From the NCBI GenBank assembly GCA_024036415.1, contig JAMWET010000598.1, positions 82,001-146,000 of the forward strand: a stretch of DNA of 64,000 nt, read 5' to 3'. This DNA is from Prochilodus magdalenae. Lineage: Eukaryota; Chordata; Actinopteri; Characiformes; Prochilodontidae. The notes beneath the pieces were generated by a model. The model was given only the letters and a program-made list of their open reading frames with translations, was not told the DNA's origin and searched no databases. Of the stretch, positions 1 through 11,688 are shown in pieces. A program made the translations under genes and the position numbers. The stretch's first letter is position 1, and each line of letters begins with the position of its first letter.

Positions 1-1318
1 AATCTAATGCCCCATAAATTTTCATATCCACCTTCGAGGACCTCCTCCATGTCCTCCCTCAGTCATATTCTTTAGCATTGGTATATGCTCATCACATGGG
101 GAAGGCTGGGTTTGCTGCCAACAGGTCGAGACAAATCAGGGCTTAGCAGGGAAGCACTGAGCAAATTGCATTCATTTCAGTGGACGTTGAGTCCTTGACG
201 CATAACGCTGACCTCTGAAGGGCAGCAGAGCTAATTTAAGCAGACCACTGACCATTTCTTTCCCATGAAAGAGAAGGCTGTATGATGTCCAGACAGTAAG
301 GAGACACTGTTGCTATCTTGTGTGGATTTATTATTTGGGGTGGGTTTGCTTGTCTGCTTGCTAACTGTTCAACCACAGCTGCATGGAAGTCCCCTCACTG
401 TAGGGTGTCCTCATGCAGAACCGTAGCTATTGCACATGTCCTATTTGAATTAGGTTAGTTTAAAATAACACAAGTCCCATTTAAAAAAAATAAAATAAAA
501 TTACACAATACCGATTAAATGATGCGTATTGTATCACAGGTTTGTGTTTAACAGAGCTATGGCCCTGTTATAAAAACTGTCTCTTAGTCGATTTGCCTGT
601 ACCGTCTACCTGAGGGCAGCAGTTTGAATATTCGGGGCCCTGGATGGGTGCTGTAGAGCTCCTTTAGTGGTGTGAGAGGCAGTGGGCAGTGTTGATAACC
701 CTCTGTATGTCTCCGCTTTCTGGGGACAGTCCCCCTTTTTGCTGGTCTTGTTCCTGTCCCTGGAAATGGCCCTGAGATTTTTTTTGAAATGGGCTTAAAA
801 CCACACCAGTAAGTCCTAATAAAGACCGGGTAGACTTCTATGCTTGGGTTGACTGGTTGAGGGGGCTGCAGCTGTCTACGCACCACTTTAACCACTTGCT
901 CACCTAGTTTTAGAGAATACTGCTGTGCAAAACTCCACAAACATGTTTTGAAGAGGAATTTGGTGGGGGTTTATGGGATTTCAGTTGAAGTGGCAGTCAG
1001 GCTATCTAATATGCATATTGTCGTATTCAGTTCTACTTTTTCTCCCGTTTCATCGCTGACTAACTCATCCCGCAGTTTTCGAGATATTGATTCCGTTCCA
1101 ACTCCAGATTGTCAGGTATGATACGCTGATGTGGGCTTGTATACAGCTTTTTGATCCGATGCACGGATTCCGAGTAAGAAGGAATTTTTTTTCCCCATAG
1201 AGAATGAATAGGATCGAAAAACATGTGTTTATCTAACCTACTTCCGCTCCACCTAGAGACACCAAATTGGATACAATAGCTCGGGGCGCAGCCCCAAGCA
1301 GGAATACAGTGTTTGATT
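1..1318. other. No gene recognised; unique-looking DNA
   Basis: Mixed-composition sequence with short A-rich stretches near 483-500 and no splice-flanked exon, SINE or transposase signature that I can recognise. The open frames here (118 aa and the start of a 136 aa frame, minus strand) have no domain pattern. The second runs into the tandem repeat that follows, so neither is called as a gene. Confidence 0.5.
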
Positions 1319-1680
1319 GACCCGCACTCGTTCGTTTCTCCTTTTTGTTTCACATCCCTCGTTCCTCCCATAGAGTCCCAGTCATTTTTGGACCCCTCTA
1401 AAGCCGGCTGTTTTGTTTGGCATAGAGGCGTCAAACTTCCCAAACACACTAAGGGCAGGTCCCCAAGCACTAATCCACAGCCATACTGACCCGCACTCCT
1501 CTATCTGTTGTTGATTCATCCCTCATTCCATAGAGTCCCAGTCATTTCCGACCCAAACCAAGCAGTAATGTTTTCGTTCACTTGACGTACTCACTAAGGG
1601 GAGGCCCCCAGACGCTCATCCACAGTCATACTGACCTGCACTCGTTTACTCATCCCTTGTTCCTCACTGAGCGTTTCCTT
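1319..1680. repeat. Diverged tandem repeat, ~145-169 bp unit, about 2.3 copies
   Basis: Successive units begin with the words GACCCGCACTC / GACCTGCACTC at 1319, 1488 and 1633. Each carries, in the same order, a TAGAGTCCCAGTCATTT block, a CACTAAGGG-AGG-CCCC block and an ATCCACAG-CATACT block. The third copy is cut short. A 136 aa minus-strand frame crossing the array is a by-product. Confidence 0.7.
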
Positions 1681-1689
1681 TAGAAAATG

Positions 1690-1880
1690 CACTTTTCTAG
1701 TTTGAACTGTGTGGACATTTCATGAAGAATGGACCGACAGAAATGGCCCAAAACAGTTTGGAAAGATGTCTGGTTCCATTGTCTTCCATTCAAATTAAAT
1801 GAGGTTTTTGGCCTCTCCTGTAAAGTTGCCTTTTGGGAGATACCTGTTTTCCTGTGGACTGCGATGATATGAATTCAATC
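1690..1880 (+). repeat. Dispersed MITE-like repeat, family R1
   Basis: Matches other copies in the window (8483-8733, 29946-30060, 43260-43430, 59615-59790, 59850-60010). Shared words are ATGAATGGACC-ACAGAAATGGCCCAAAAC, a TTCCATT-ACTTCCATT block and CTCCTGTAAAGTTGCC. This copy ends in a diverged form of the terminal word TTTTTCTTTGGAC. Confidence 0.65.
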
Positions 1881-3289
1881 TACAAATAGAGCTGCATCTC
1901 TTTCACAGCCGTCCATATTTAAGATGTGGTATGTTGATAGGAGCGTTTCTATCTCTTTAGCATTGGAGCTAACCCAGGTGTATGTTAGGGTCTTGCTATT
2001 GAGTCTATAGCCACTTCTGTAGTCACAACTCTCTTCGTACCATCACAATAGTCTATACTAATATGTACTAAGTGCTCTTGCACCCATTGAGTGTTCAGTG
2101 GTTAACCTATGGACTTATACTACTCTTTTTTACTTGGTGCCTTTATTTCTAACATGTGATGTGTGACAAATCTCGCCATGTCCCTGATTTTCAGGTCACC
2201 TTACCTTATATCCACCAACCATACCAAATATCTACGGACCAACGAGCAGGGTTATGCTCTTGGTGTTTGCTTGCCAATTAGCTAGATAGTCAGTTAGGTA
2301 GTTCTCTCACCAGCTAAAACCATACAGCATCTATCTTCTCATACTACAGCCACACCAAAGGCATGGTCCATCTCGCTAATACTATATATAATGGATGCCA
2401 TTGACTAGTGTGTTCTGATTGTTAAACGTATTTAAGCTCAAGTAAGACCTCAGCAACACCCACCATCACCCCAGACCTAATCGATATCCAAACTAAACGT
2501 TCTTTGTCCAAGAACCATTAAGAAATACCATACATGATATATTAATGAATCTAAATGCAGGTCAGGTGGACCAGAACAGTGAACCTCCTACAACAGTCCA
2601 AGCATCAATTTCCCTTTAGTGACTCTTTTATTTGGGAAAGCCTTTCAGCCAAAGCAGATATAACAGCTCTTATTGATTTCTTACTAGCCCATGAATTCAT
2701 CTTAAAACTTTCCAAAGGGTTGACTTTGTGTTAGTTCTCTCATTCATCTATTCACTTGGTTGGTAAGTGAATCAAGAGAGGGGAGAATTGGCTGGGCTTC
2801 AAATGAAGGGACTAGAGCTGAACACTATGTAGTTCTCCTCACAGCCCTTTAGCTGCTGGCGGTTAAACGCATCCTAACTAATAGGTAGTTATTAAACCGG
2901 AGTAAACGGGCACACTGCTATCTCACAGTATGTTACCTGTACTGAAACTTCATGGCTCTGTTTGCCATTGTGATTCTTAGAGCTGCACAATATGGACAGA
3001 ATTCCTTAGCCTGATTATATTGCAATGTATGCCATGTCATGTAAAACTTTCAGTGTAAATTCCAACAGTTTTTGTAATTATAATTCCACTTCTTTTTCCA
3101 ATTTCTACATATTTAAAATATTGCAATGTTAATAAAGTAGTTGAGAGTGGTCTGGTGTGAAATGGGCCAGGCTATAGAAACGTGACGAGTTAGAACAATG
3201 TGAATGGTAACCAGACAATTTGAATGCCTCTAAAAGCCCTCCCAGCAGGCACCATATGTCTGTTTGAAAGCAAAATACCATTGGACTCT
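1881..3289. other. No gene recognised
   Basis: Unique-looking AT-moderate DNA. Around 2985-3030 the words GAGCTGCACAATAT and TATTGCAAT resemble the start of a common fish dispersed repeat, but the match is too short to call. No exon, RNA gene or clear repeat otherwise. Confidence 0.45.
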
Positions 3290-4610
3290 GGTTGACGTCA
3301 TAACCTAACATTTGGTTTAGTATCAAGCTACAACAATGAAAGGATGCTGGTTGATGTCAAAACCCAACATTGACTTGAGATCAACATTCAAGGTTTGCAG
3401 GATGTTGAATTTAGGTTAAAAATAAATATCTGATTGACATCAGCCTATAACATTGGAAGGATGTTGAATTTTAGTTGAAACTAAAAATTTGGGTTGACGT
3501 CAAAACCCAATGCTGGCTTTACATCAGCCTACAATGTTTGACAGGTGTTGAATCTCTAACGTTGTAGGTAAACGTCAACCCAATTTTAATTTTCCACATA
3601 AAATTCACAGCCTGTCCAACTTGTAACTTGACATCAAGCCAGCGTTGGGTTTTGGTGTCAACTCAGTTTTAATTTTCAACCAAAATTTAACATCCTTCTA
3701 ATGTTATAGGCTGATGTCAAGCAAATGTTGGGTTTTGAGGTCAACCAGATCTTTATTTACAACCTAAATTCAACATCCTGCAAACATTGAATGTTGATCT
3801 CAAGCCAATGTTGGGTTTTGACATCAACCAGCATCCTTCCAATGTTTGTCGCTTGATTCCAAACCAATGTTGGGTTATGACGTCAACCACATTTTCATTT
3901 TCAACCAAAATTCAACATCCTTCCAATGTTGTACCTTGATTCCAAACCAATGTTGGGTTATGATGTCAACCACATTTTCATTTTCAACCGAAATTCAACA
4001 TCCTTCCAATGTTGTACCGTGATTCCAAACCAATGATGGGTTATGATATCAACCACATTTTCATTTTCAACCAAGATTCAACATCCTTCCAATGTTGTAG
4101 CTTGATTCCAAACCAATGTTGGGTTATGACGTCAACCACATTTTCATTTTCAACCACAGTTTAACATCCTTCCAATGTTGTAGCTTGACGTTAAGCCAAC
4201 TTTGGGGTTTTGACATCAACCAGATTTTCGTTTGCAACCAAAATTCCAAGTGTCCTAGTGTTATATGCATCACATCTTGACCAAAGAAGGCATAGAACAA
4301 TGTATTTAAGAATTCTTGTGATTGGTAAAAAGTTGTTAATAGTAACCAGACAATGAAGTGAAGTGATGCCCTTTAAAAAAGCACAAGTGTCCGAATGCCA
4401 ATCATTTCAGGGTTGTCTCTTATTTCATGGGTTGACTTAAGGAGAGTGAATTGTGTTTTGACGTCAACCGGATTTTCATTTTCAACCAAACAACGGCTTT
4501 TCATGCTATGTCCTTCCAGCATTGTATGCTGATGTCAAGCAAATGTTGGGTTTTGAGGTCAATCCAAATTTTCATTTGAGACCAAAATTCTTCCAACGTC
4601 GATTCAACCA
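3290..4610 (+). repeat. 83-bp-period satellite-like array with fold-back left arm
   Basis: The unit contains CATCCTTCCAATGTTGTA, then a CTTGAT-CCAAACCAATG block, GTTGGGTTATGACGTCAACC, and an ATTTTCATTTTCAACC stretch. The CATCCTTCC word recurs at about 3832, 3916, 3999, 4082 and 4165, giving a clean 83-84 bp period. More diverged units continue to about 4610, interrupted near 4255-4440 by unrelated sequence. From about 3297 to 3540 the same units run in reverse orientation, forming an imperfect inverted repeat with 3610-3860, centre near 3580. Five perfect TGACGTCA palindromes lie at 3293, 3495, 3878, 4127 and 4459. No coding content. Confidence 0.85.
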
Positions 4611-5979
4611 TCACAATGTAAACTAAGTCGTCCAGTGGTGCAAAATACACCAGGGTACAGAAATTTAGTTTTGAATAAAACCTTTAGAGATTTTAAAGGC
4701 CCATTTTCTATCATTGTATTGTATTAGTTTCCTGCTTCCTGCTACGAAGTTTGTGTTTGCTTATGTACCAAACAAAGCCATTTGTGTGTCGTTGTCATTT
4801 TCCAGCCTGTCTTTATCTCTTGACTGTATATGTCCGACATCAAGCACATTTATCCAGTGACAGTAAAGAAGATATATTTTCATGATGGGTCTCTTTTGAT
4901 AAAACAATATTCTAGACACTTAAACATTCTTAAAAGTGCAATATGCATGATTGGTAGTTTAAACCTTCCAAAATTATCTGAACTTATTAACAGAATGTGA
5001 GGACAAAATCAAAGATGTCTATGATTTGTGTTGCAGCAATGTCTAGTGAAGTTAGCATGTTTCTTACATTAGAGGGTGGACACAGCAAGGTTCTTGCCAT
5101 GATATCATGCTGCCCCAGTCAGTGGAGTACATATTCAACGGGCGGTATCATCTTACATTGCTCTTTTAAATGTTGTATTGCTTAAACTAGCTTGTCAAAA
5201 GCGCTTAGCGCTGATGCTAATCTACAAAAATGATCTGAATTTCATGTCTTAACCATGGCGTGTTTCTCTCCACCACAAGGATGTTTTGTGTTGGGGGCAA
5301 ATACCCAGTCGCTGCCAAATCGAGTCTGTTGGTGCAGATGGGGATGTAGGTGGGTGGGTTGTGGGGTAATTGAAGATACATGTTCATGATTGTGATTTGA
5401 GGATAAACATTGACTCCTAATGAGGAAAATCCGGCATGACAGATGCATATGACTACTTCTGCCATTCCTCCAGAATAGAGGGGATGGTCTGGGTGGACCA
5501 AAGGGGCTTATCCCGTATGGCTACTTGTCAAATCCAAACACTTCTGTCACAATTGCCTCTGAGTGTGGACCCCGAGAGGTCTGAGTTGAGAGAATGTTTC
5601 AGGTTGGGTCATGGCCTGTGTCAAGAAGAAGAATTGTGGGCAAGCCTGTGTTGGGAGTGAGATTATGTACAGCTCAATACATAATTAATACAGCAGAAAA
5701 ATAGAATCAGCTTTTTGCACATTTGCAAAATTATGATTGACATGCCACTCAACCAATCACAATCTTCTCTAAATGTTTTTCTAAATCCCTATATCCTTCA
5801 GGGTTGTGGGGGTTGCTGGAGCCAAACCAAGTGCAGTGAAGACAGGAAACATCCTTGACGAGACTAATTGGTAGACTACACGTGACTTTTCAGGCACTGC
5901 ATAGAGTAATTAATTAATTAACTAATTTTTTAAATGATATTTTCTTTATTGATGAAGGGAGAGTTCAATCACTTTTTAA
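4611..5979. other. No gene recognised
   Basis: Mostly unique. Short frames on both strands at 5217-5660 (up to 94 aa) show no domain, and splice signals around them are not convincing. Near 5805-5830 the word GGTTGTGGGGGTTGCTGGAGCC resembles a fragment of a common fish dispersed repeat. An ATTAATTAATTAA run lies near 5908. Confidence 0.45.
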
Positions 5980-6525
5980 CTTCCTCTCCAGCACAACCCA
6001 AAGACTTTCAATAAGGTTAAGGTCAGCATTCTGTGGTGGCCAGTTGGGCTATGTGATTCCACACACCCCCTAAACACTCGGTCTAAGATCGGTGAGGCTT
6101 GGCATTGTCGTCTTAGAATATCCGATGTCATCAGTGATAACCTGGTCATTCAGTACACCCAGGTGGTCAGCTCACTTGGTATTTGATGCCACATAATGTT
6201 GCTGTGCCCCAACCTGACCAACAGTATGCCACCTCAGATCATAAAACTGCCTCCAGAGACTTGTACAGTGGTCACTATGCACAATGGATCTTCTTACCCC
6301 GACGCTCCAATTACTCTGGAATAGGGTCCATCTGGATCTCTAGAGTCACTTTCCAGAGGTCAGTCTTTCTGCTCCCTAGCAAACTGAAGTTCTTGTGTAC
6401 ACACAGCTGTTTGGTCCCAAACCAAAATGCTCTTACTGTCACTGTTAAACACAGCAGTGAGTTCTACTGTCCAATTTTTACCAATTAGCTTCACCAACTT
6501 TTTGATTCTCTTGATTTCATTCATT
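5980..6525 (-). mobile_element. Tc1/mariner-like transposon relic (family D2)
   Basis: On the minus strand this degenerate sequence follows the layout of a Tc1-like transposase. It includes blocks equivalent to 'CTCTGGAATAGGGTC' (the SDES region), 'CTGGTCATTCAGTACACCCAGGT' split by substitutions, and 'CATTGTCGTCTTAGAATAT'. All are familiar from teleost Tc1-like elements. No intact frame remains; the 101 aa plus-strand frame is antisense noise. A SINE abuts its right side. Confidence 0.6.
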
Positions 6526-6526
6526 T

Positions 6527-6732
6527 CATTTACAGCATTTAGCTGACGCTCTTATTCAGAGCGACTTACAAGGTTAATCATATTACAGGGAGGCCAGTGT
6601 AGTGTTAGGAGTCTTGCCCAAGGACTCTTATTGGTGTAGCACAACATAGTCACCCAGACTGGGATTTGAACCCCAGTCTCCCACATGTGGTGATAGTTGC
6701 CTAGTGGCGTTATCTGCTGAGCTACACCAACC
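6527..6732 (-). mobile_element. tRNA-derived SINE with LINE2-type tail (family S), complete
   Basis: Read on the minus strand, it starts GGTTGGTGTAGCTCAGC, which holds a Pol III A box. A B box in GGGGTTCAAATCCCAG context follows, then a TTGGGCAAGACTCCTAACACT body. The tail AGTCGCTCTGAATAAGAGCG then GCTAAATGCTGTAAATG is the LINE2-type 3' end. This is not a functional tRNA gene: the tRNA-like head continues into the SINE body. Sister copies lie at 30755, 47160 and 57770. Confidence 0.85.
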
Positions 6733-7024
6733 TGCCACTAAGACACCGGCCAGATCTGAACCCAGTTCCTGTAATTTCAGCTTCTACTCAGTTGCTTTAT
6801 TTGATGGACGACAGGCAATAATCTGTTCCTCTTTAAAACACAGTAACATCTTAACCTCACCACGGAATGCGTCCTCCCACACAGTGGTTTAAGAAATTAG
6901 AAGCTGAGATGTTGCCTGCTGAAATATATTAATCACTGCCTTAATTATGCAATTAAAGACTCCTAAGTATTTGCTTATTGAAATCTAAATGTTGACTGTG
7001 CCTGGCAATGCATGTGTTTAATTA
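6733..7024. other. No feature recognised
   Basis: Short unique segment between a SINE and a Tc1 relic. TAAT-rich words such as TTAATTATGCAATTAAAG occur near 6940, but nothing can be assigned. Confidence 0.4.
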
Positions 7025-7779
7025 GTGTTGGAGGCCTCCTTTGCAAGTGCAGTATGCCTCAGAGAACAGCTGGAAAGGGGCCACATCTCGGGGCTCTGGG
7101 AAGCAGGATGGTCGTGCGGATACTACCACAGCACGCTGTCGGCGGCAGTGGATAGAGGAAGGCACACACTAGCAAAATCTGTTAGACCTATACGAACCAC
7201 AGAGAGAACCAACTATGTGCAGACTGACCCAAGAGCTATTGATTGAGCAGTGGCAGCACCATAGGGATGTAGCTGCACGATGCAGGACTACATGCACACA
7301 GATGCGCCAGCTGCCCTGACATCACCACGTCAACGTCATCAAAGACTGCAGTGGTGTCATGCCAAACTGTCATTGAGTGACTTGAATGGCAGCGGGTCAT
7401 CTTCAGTGATGAGTCCCATTTGAGATGTGGCAAAGCTGAAGTTTGTTGTCATGCGTTACACGTCAAGAAGGCCTGGTGTCACTCCACCTCCACCCTTACC
7501 GCACCATCTACAGGAACGGTGTGAGGATGTTCAAGCTGCATGGGGTGGATTATCACAGGACACCATTAGGAATCTCTACAGCTCCATACTGAGATGTTTG
7601 GTATGTTGCATAAGCAAACATGGCGGCCCAACACCATCCTGAGAAACAGACTTCTGTATGTGTAGCTCAATAAATATTGATCATATCAGTCTAAATGTAT
7701 CATCAGTTATTGATCCTGGTAACGTTCATCTTCCTTCCCAACAGCACCGCACTCCCACACCTCCTTCTGGGTGTAGCTG
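7025..7779 (+). mobile_element. Tc1-like transposon relic, family A, internally deleted
   Basis: Remnants of a DD34E-type transposase appear in order. An N-terminal helix-turn-helix-like stretch (frame from 7025, around REQLERGHISGLWEAG) is followed by a VRPIRTTERTN segment. Next come a diverged WQRVIFSDES catalytic segment (about 7390-7425) and the C-terminus (LQERCEDVQAAWGGLSQDT to KHGGPTP). A diverged terminal repeat, CTCCTTCTGGGTGTAGCTG, closes it. The catalytic middle is missing at a join reading RRPGV-TPPPPLPHH, the same join as in copies at 18660, 31977 and 47941. Not autonomous. Confidence 0.8.
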
Positions 7780-8482
7780 CTTTTGAGGATGAGGAAATTG
7801 TTGTATCAATGGTGACCCCATCATCACCACCACCACCGCCACTTTATAGGGACAACCCACCAGTTCATGTCAAACCACTAAATGGCTTTCTTTACCCCTC
7901 AGAGACTGTATTATGTAGATATGTATGTCTTTATGCATGCGTGGTGTTGTGGTTATGTTATAGGCGGCGGTGGGTCGTGTTTGTTTGCACACTGTTATAA
8001 TTTAAAGCAGCATTTTAGCTTAATTTGAACTGTTTCGATTTTCTGGCGAGCAAGGCAGCACTTCTGCAGAGCACCCATAACCCCAATTACGGCTCCTCAT
8101 TTGCATGCCGTTCTGCGCCGGCACTGTGCATACAGACCGCCTGTGTGCTCGTGTTTGTGAAACTGGACTCTTCACTTACTTCCTGCCTGCTGACCCCTTT
8201 ACCGCAGCCCAGTGCCCTCTCAGTTCTCCGACGGTAATGCTGTTCCAGAGGGTTCATCAACAACAATGGCTGCTCGCTGGGATTTTCATCGCTCCAGTGT
8301 TTAATCCCCTGGCTGTTCATGGGATAAAGGATTTTCCAGCAGATCCTTTCTTAATTTGGGCCGATTATCTGTCCTGGGTAACTCTCACCACCAGATATGC
8401 CAACGCAGCCGGTCATGAAACTGCCTCTTGTTAGGGCTGCATGATATTATGAAAATATTCAATCAATCAACTAATCAATTAA
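7780..8482. other. Unique DNA, possibly conserved non-coding
   Basis: Contains a short (CAC) run near 7825. At 8030-8430 there is a balanced-composition block without recognisable repeats (CCCCAATTACGGCTCCTCATTTGC near 8082). Overlapping 70-109 aa frames on both strands are not bounded by good splice sites. Regulatory function is only a guess from its low repeat content. Confidence 0.3.
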
Positions 8483-8733
8483 CGTCACCGTCCAAAGAAA
8501 AATACGTATCTCCAAAATGGCGACTTTACAGGAGAGGCCAAAACCACATTTAATTTGAATGGAAGTCAATGGAACCAGGCGTCTTTGCAAACCATTCTGG
8601 GCCATTTCTGTTGGTCGGTTCTTCATGAAGTTTCCACACAGTGTAAAGAGCAGCTCATGGGATCAAATGAAGCATAAAAGTAAAAATCAACAAAAATGGC
8701 GATACATGTTTTTCTTTGGACAGCGACGATTTG
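8483..8733 (-). mobile_element. MITE-like element, family R1, with terminal inverted repeats
   Basis: The left end reads CGTCCAAAGAAAAATACGTA followed by TCTCCAAAATGGCG. The right end is its approximate reverse complement, GGCGATACATGTTTTTCTTTGGACAGCG. The inner sequence holds the conserved words GACTTTACAGGAGAGGCC, GGAAGTCAATGGAACCAG and GGGCCATTTCTGTTGGTC. About 250 bp and non-coding, this is the best preserved R1 copy in the window. Confidence 0.7.
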
Positions 8734-8734
8734 T

Positions 8735-9300
8735 ATAACGCTTTTTACAACCAATGCTGCCTCAGAGAAGCGTTCCAGAAAAGCAGATTATGGAAAAAAA
8801 CTAAAACAAGGGAGTCCATATATAGAGATAAGGAAAGGAACCAGGGTCCAGGCCTTCCGTGAGCAAACCAGAGATGAAAAACTTCCTTAAAGTTAGAGGC
8901 CTCTAGAGAAGCCCAGACTCAAAGGGGGGAACCCATCCTCCTCTGGTCGATCCCGGGTGAAGAGAGAAAGACAGAGCTAGTAAGGAAAGGAACTTGGAAC
9001 ATCTATTAGACACTTTCTGAGTTTTCCAGGAGGCTTAAGTGAGAGAGAGAGAGAAAGAGAGTTCATGATCAGTGTCGGATGCTGGCGGCTCTATTGTAGT
9101 CATGCCGGCTGATGAGCTGGAGGAATACAGGACAGGAGACGCACTTTGGCAACGAAGCTCTGGTGACTCTAGCAGCTCCCATGTGATCACTCCAGAGAAA
9201 TGTCACTTCTGGGGCTCAACAAAGAAAGAAAAAGAAAGTGTGGAGAGAGAGCTAGAGAAAGAATGAGTAAAGCAGATTAGGAGGACGGAGACTGATTAGC
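8735..9300 (+). repeat. Dispersed repeat, family L (diverged copy)
   Basis: Carries the ordered words ACGCTTTTTACAACCAATGC, GTGAGCAAACCAGAGATGA, AACTTCCTTAAAG, and AACCCATCCTCCTCTGGTCG. The same order occurs at 25593-25800 and 42641-42840. GA-rich stretches (9040-9062, 9225-9265) follow. Elsewhere (44257-44530) the opposite strand of this family ends in a simple repeat, as expected of a retroelement 3' end. Confidence 0.5.
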
Positions 9301-9574
9301 AGAAGGGACAGGTAGATTCTGAAAATTGCTATAAGGCTTAGTGCTTGTAATCCTGAGAGTCCTGGAGAAAATTCCTCAGGCACTGGGAGCTCCTCAGTGT
9401 TCAAGGTTATCCTTCAGGATTGATCAGCTATATTCTACAGTATATTAAATGCTCATGTTATTAAAAAACATTTTGAAGTAGTATGCAAACATTGTTCTGT
9501 TATGACAACCAGCATGGCCGTTAAGCTGCCAAGCTAGTGTGTTATGAATTCATGGATGAATGAATGGGTCAAAG
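9301..9574. other. No feature recognised
   Basis: Unique or highly decayed DNA between two transposon-derived segments; nothing can be assigned. Confidence 0.4.
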
Positions 9575-9935
9575 CCTTCGGTGATGTTCATGGTTTAACT
9601 GAACGTGTGTTTTGGATCACTATCCTGCTGCACAACCCCACTGTACTTGAGCTTCAGGTCGTTGTCTGATTGGGTGGACATTGTCCTTAAGGGTTTCCTA
9701 TAGAGAGCAGAATTCATGGTTCCACCAATTATGACAAGTCAGCCAGGTCCTGCCGAAACAGCCACAGACAATGACACTACCACCACCATGTTTTACTGTT
9801 GGTACGATGGCGCAATGTGGTGTTGGCTTTACCCTAGACGTATCGGGACTCATGTCTTCCACAAAAGTTCCATCAGAATGTTATCCTAAAAGACTTGGGG
9901 GTCATCTAGATGTGTTTTTGTCTTTTTTGCAAAAA
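9575..9935 (-). mobile_element. Tc1-like transposon relic (family D)
   Basis: The minus strand is a decayed teleost Tc1-like transposase region. Recognisable blocks, given on the plus strand, are CACTATCCTGCTGCACAACC, GCAGAATTCATGGTTCC, CACCACCATGTTTTACTGTT and GACTTGGGGGTCATCTAGAT. Stops and frameshifts are numerous and neither terminal repeat is evident. Confidence 0.65.
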
Positions 9936-11131
9936 GACGGATGCTGATTTAGACATTAAGGATCATATGACGTTTCATAGAATTGCTTCTTCACTAGATA
10001 GTAGCTTTAGTTGGCTCAACTCGGCCACGCAATGTATCATGGGTATGCATGATGCGTTCGTTAGCTCCCTAGTGACACTCAACCAGGTCTTCCTATGTCT
10101 ATGGAAGCCTATGATATGCAGTGTAGTATGTCTTATGATATTTTCTATGTTAAGCATTCCTTATTGGGGGATTGGGGACTGGTGGATAAGGTGGTGGAGG
10201 TGTAGGTGACCTTGGCTGGCTTTGAGAGGGCGCATGCCTTCACTTCCTAAAATAAAGCCCTAGAGGAAACACTAAAGGAAGCCCACCCAAACGGAGGTGG
10301 ACCCCACAGAAAGAACTGAAACCCAAGCAGCGTTCTTGATTAGATGGCTACCTTGCGTTCAGTGATTAATTAGAGGCTCATTTGCATACTGCCTTGATAT
10401 ATCTGCACTGTGAAGACAATAAGCAAATGATAGCCTCCACTGTTCAGGCCTGGTCCATGTTCACATGCAGATAGACAATGGCAAATTCAAAAGTGGGCTG
10501 GTTGAAACAATGCACAGGCAATACCGCCCATGTCATTTTCGTCATGTGTGGATTTGAACATGTTCAGAAGATCCCTCGCCAGTAGAAGGCCCGGAAATGT
10601 GCAGGGTCGTCCTTTTTCTTGTGCTCGTGTTGACTGTTGATGGGTGATTCCGTCACATATGCTGAGTGGGTGGCATAAACAAACTCATTTTCATCTTTTC
10701 TCAAGGCAGCGGCAGACGCCTGGGGCGGGTGATGCAAATACGGCTTTGTGTCTGTGTACATGTGCCCATAGCACTCCGCCAGGACGGAGCACGAAACCCT
10801 GGTAATTACCATTGCAGAGTGTGGCAAATCCCTCTCTGTCATCATTAACAGCTCGGAGCCATAGAGCGTCATTTAGAGCAGCTCTAAGGCATAACCCGAC
10901 CAAAGCATCGCTAATGTGGCTGAGGGTGAATGGGAGCTAGTAGTTACCAATTAGCACTAATTAGTAGCTGTATAACTGTAGCCACCGTTAGCAACATTAG
11001 CACTGTTGATAGAACAATTCCTTTTATGTAATGTTACTTACCCACTTACATATAGCAGACATAACCATGCTATAAACAAGCCATGCCAGATGTTGACATA
11101 GTGTATGTCAATATGTATATGATGGTTACCG

Positions 11132-11138
<7 letters not shown>
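9936..11138. other. No gene recognised; part may be conserved non-coding DNA
   Basis: At 9910-10209 a 99 aa plus-strand frame is hydrophobic only by chance composition. The block 10320-10450 (GTGATTAATTAGAGGCTCATTTGC) has homeodomain-type TAAT words and no repeat character. Frames at 10564-10903 overlap on both strands and have no recognisable domain. Confidence 0.35.

Positions 11139-11217
<79 letters not shown>
11139..11217. repeat. (TA)n microsatellite
   Basis: An uninterrupted TA dinucleotide run of about 79 bp. The IYIYIY-type frames on both strands are translations of it. Confidence 0.95.
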
Positions 11218-11220
<3 letters not shown>

Positions 11221-11224
11221 ATCT

Positions 11225-11686
11225 GCGCTGCTGCACACCGCAGTGTTGCTCATCCCCTAGTCCTTCATTGGTGGGGCCTGGGACACTGCTCACAGGACGC
11301 TGTCCACAGGAACTACATAAACATATATATACAAGGTGGACCAGCAAGGTAGGAGTGTCTAATAGAGTGGACAGTGAGTGGACACAGTGTTTAAACACTC
11401 CAGCAGCACTGCTGTGTCTGATCCACTCACACCAGCACCACACACACTAACACACCACCACCACGTCAGTGTCACTGCAGTGCTGAGAATGATCCACCAC
11501 CCACATACTACCTGCCTTGTGGTGGTCCTGTGGGGGTCCTGACCATTGAAGAACAGGGTAATAGAGTATACAGAGAAACAGATGGACTACAGTCTGTACC
11601 TGTAGAACTGCAGGGTGCTCCTATATTTTCAGGGGAGCTGATTAAATGGGAAGTGGGTGGAGATACAGGTAGGTGGTTTTAATGTG
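11225..11686 (+). repeat. Dispersed non-coding fish repeat (~460 bp)
   Basis: Recognisable ordered blocks include AGTGTTGCTCATCCCCTAGT, AGGTGGACCAGCAAGGTAGG, AGTGTTTAAACACTCCAGCA, CACCACCACGTCAGTGTCAC and GGTAGGTGGTTTTAATG. I associate this with highly repeated elements of otophysan genomes. It holds a short GTTTAAAC palindrome and no coding region. Class (MITE or SINE-like) is uncertain. Confidence 0.6.
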
Positions 11687-11688
11687 AT

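Noticed and set aside
11038..11352. IYIYIY-type frames on both strands
   Set aside because: Translations of the (TA)n microsatellite.
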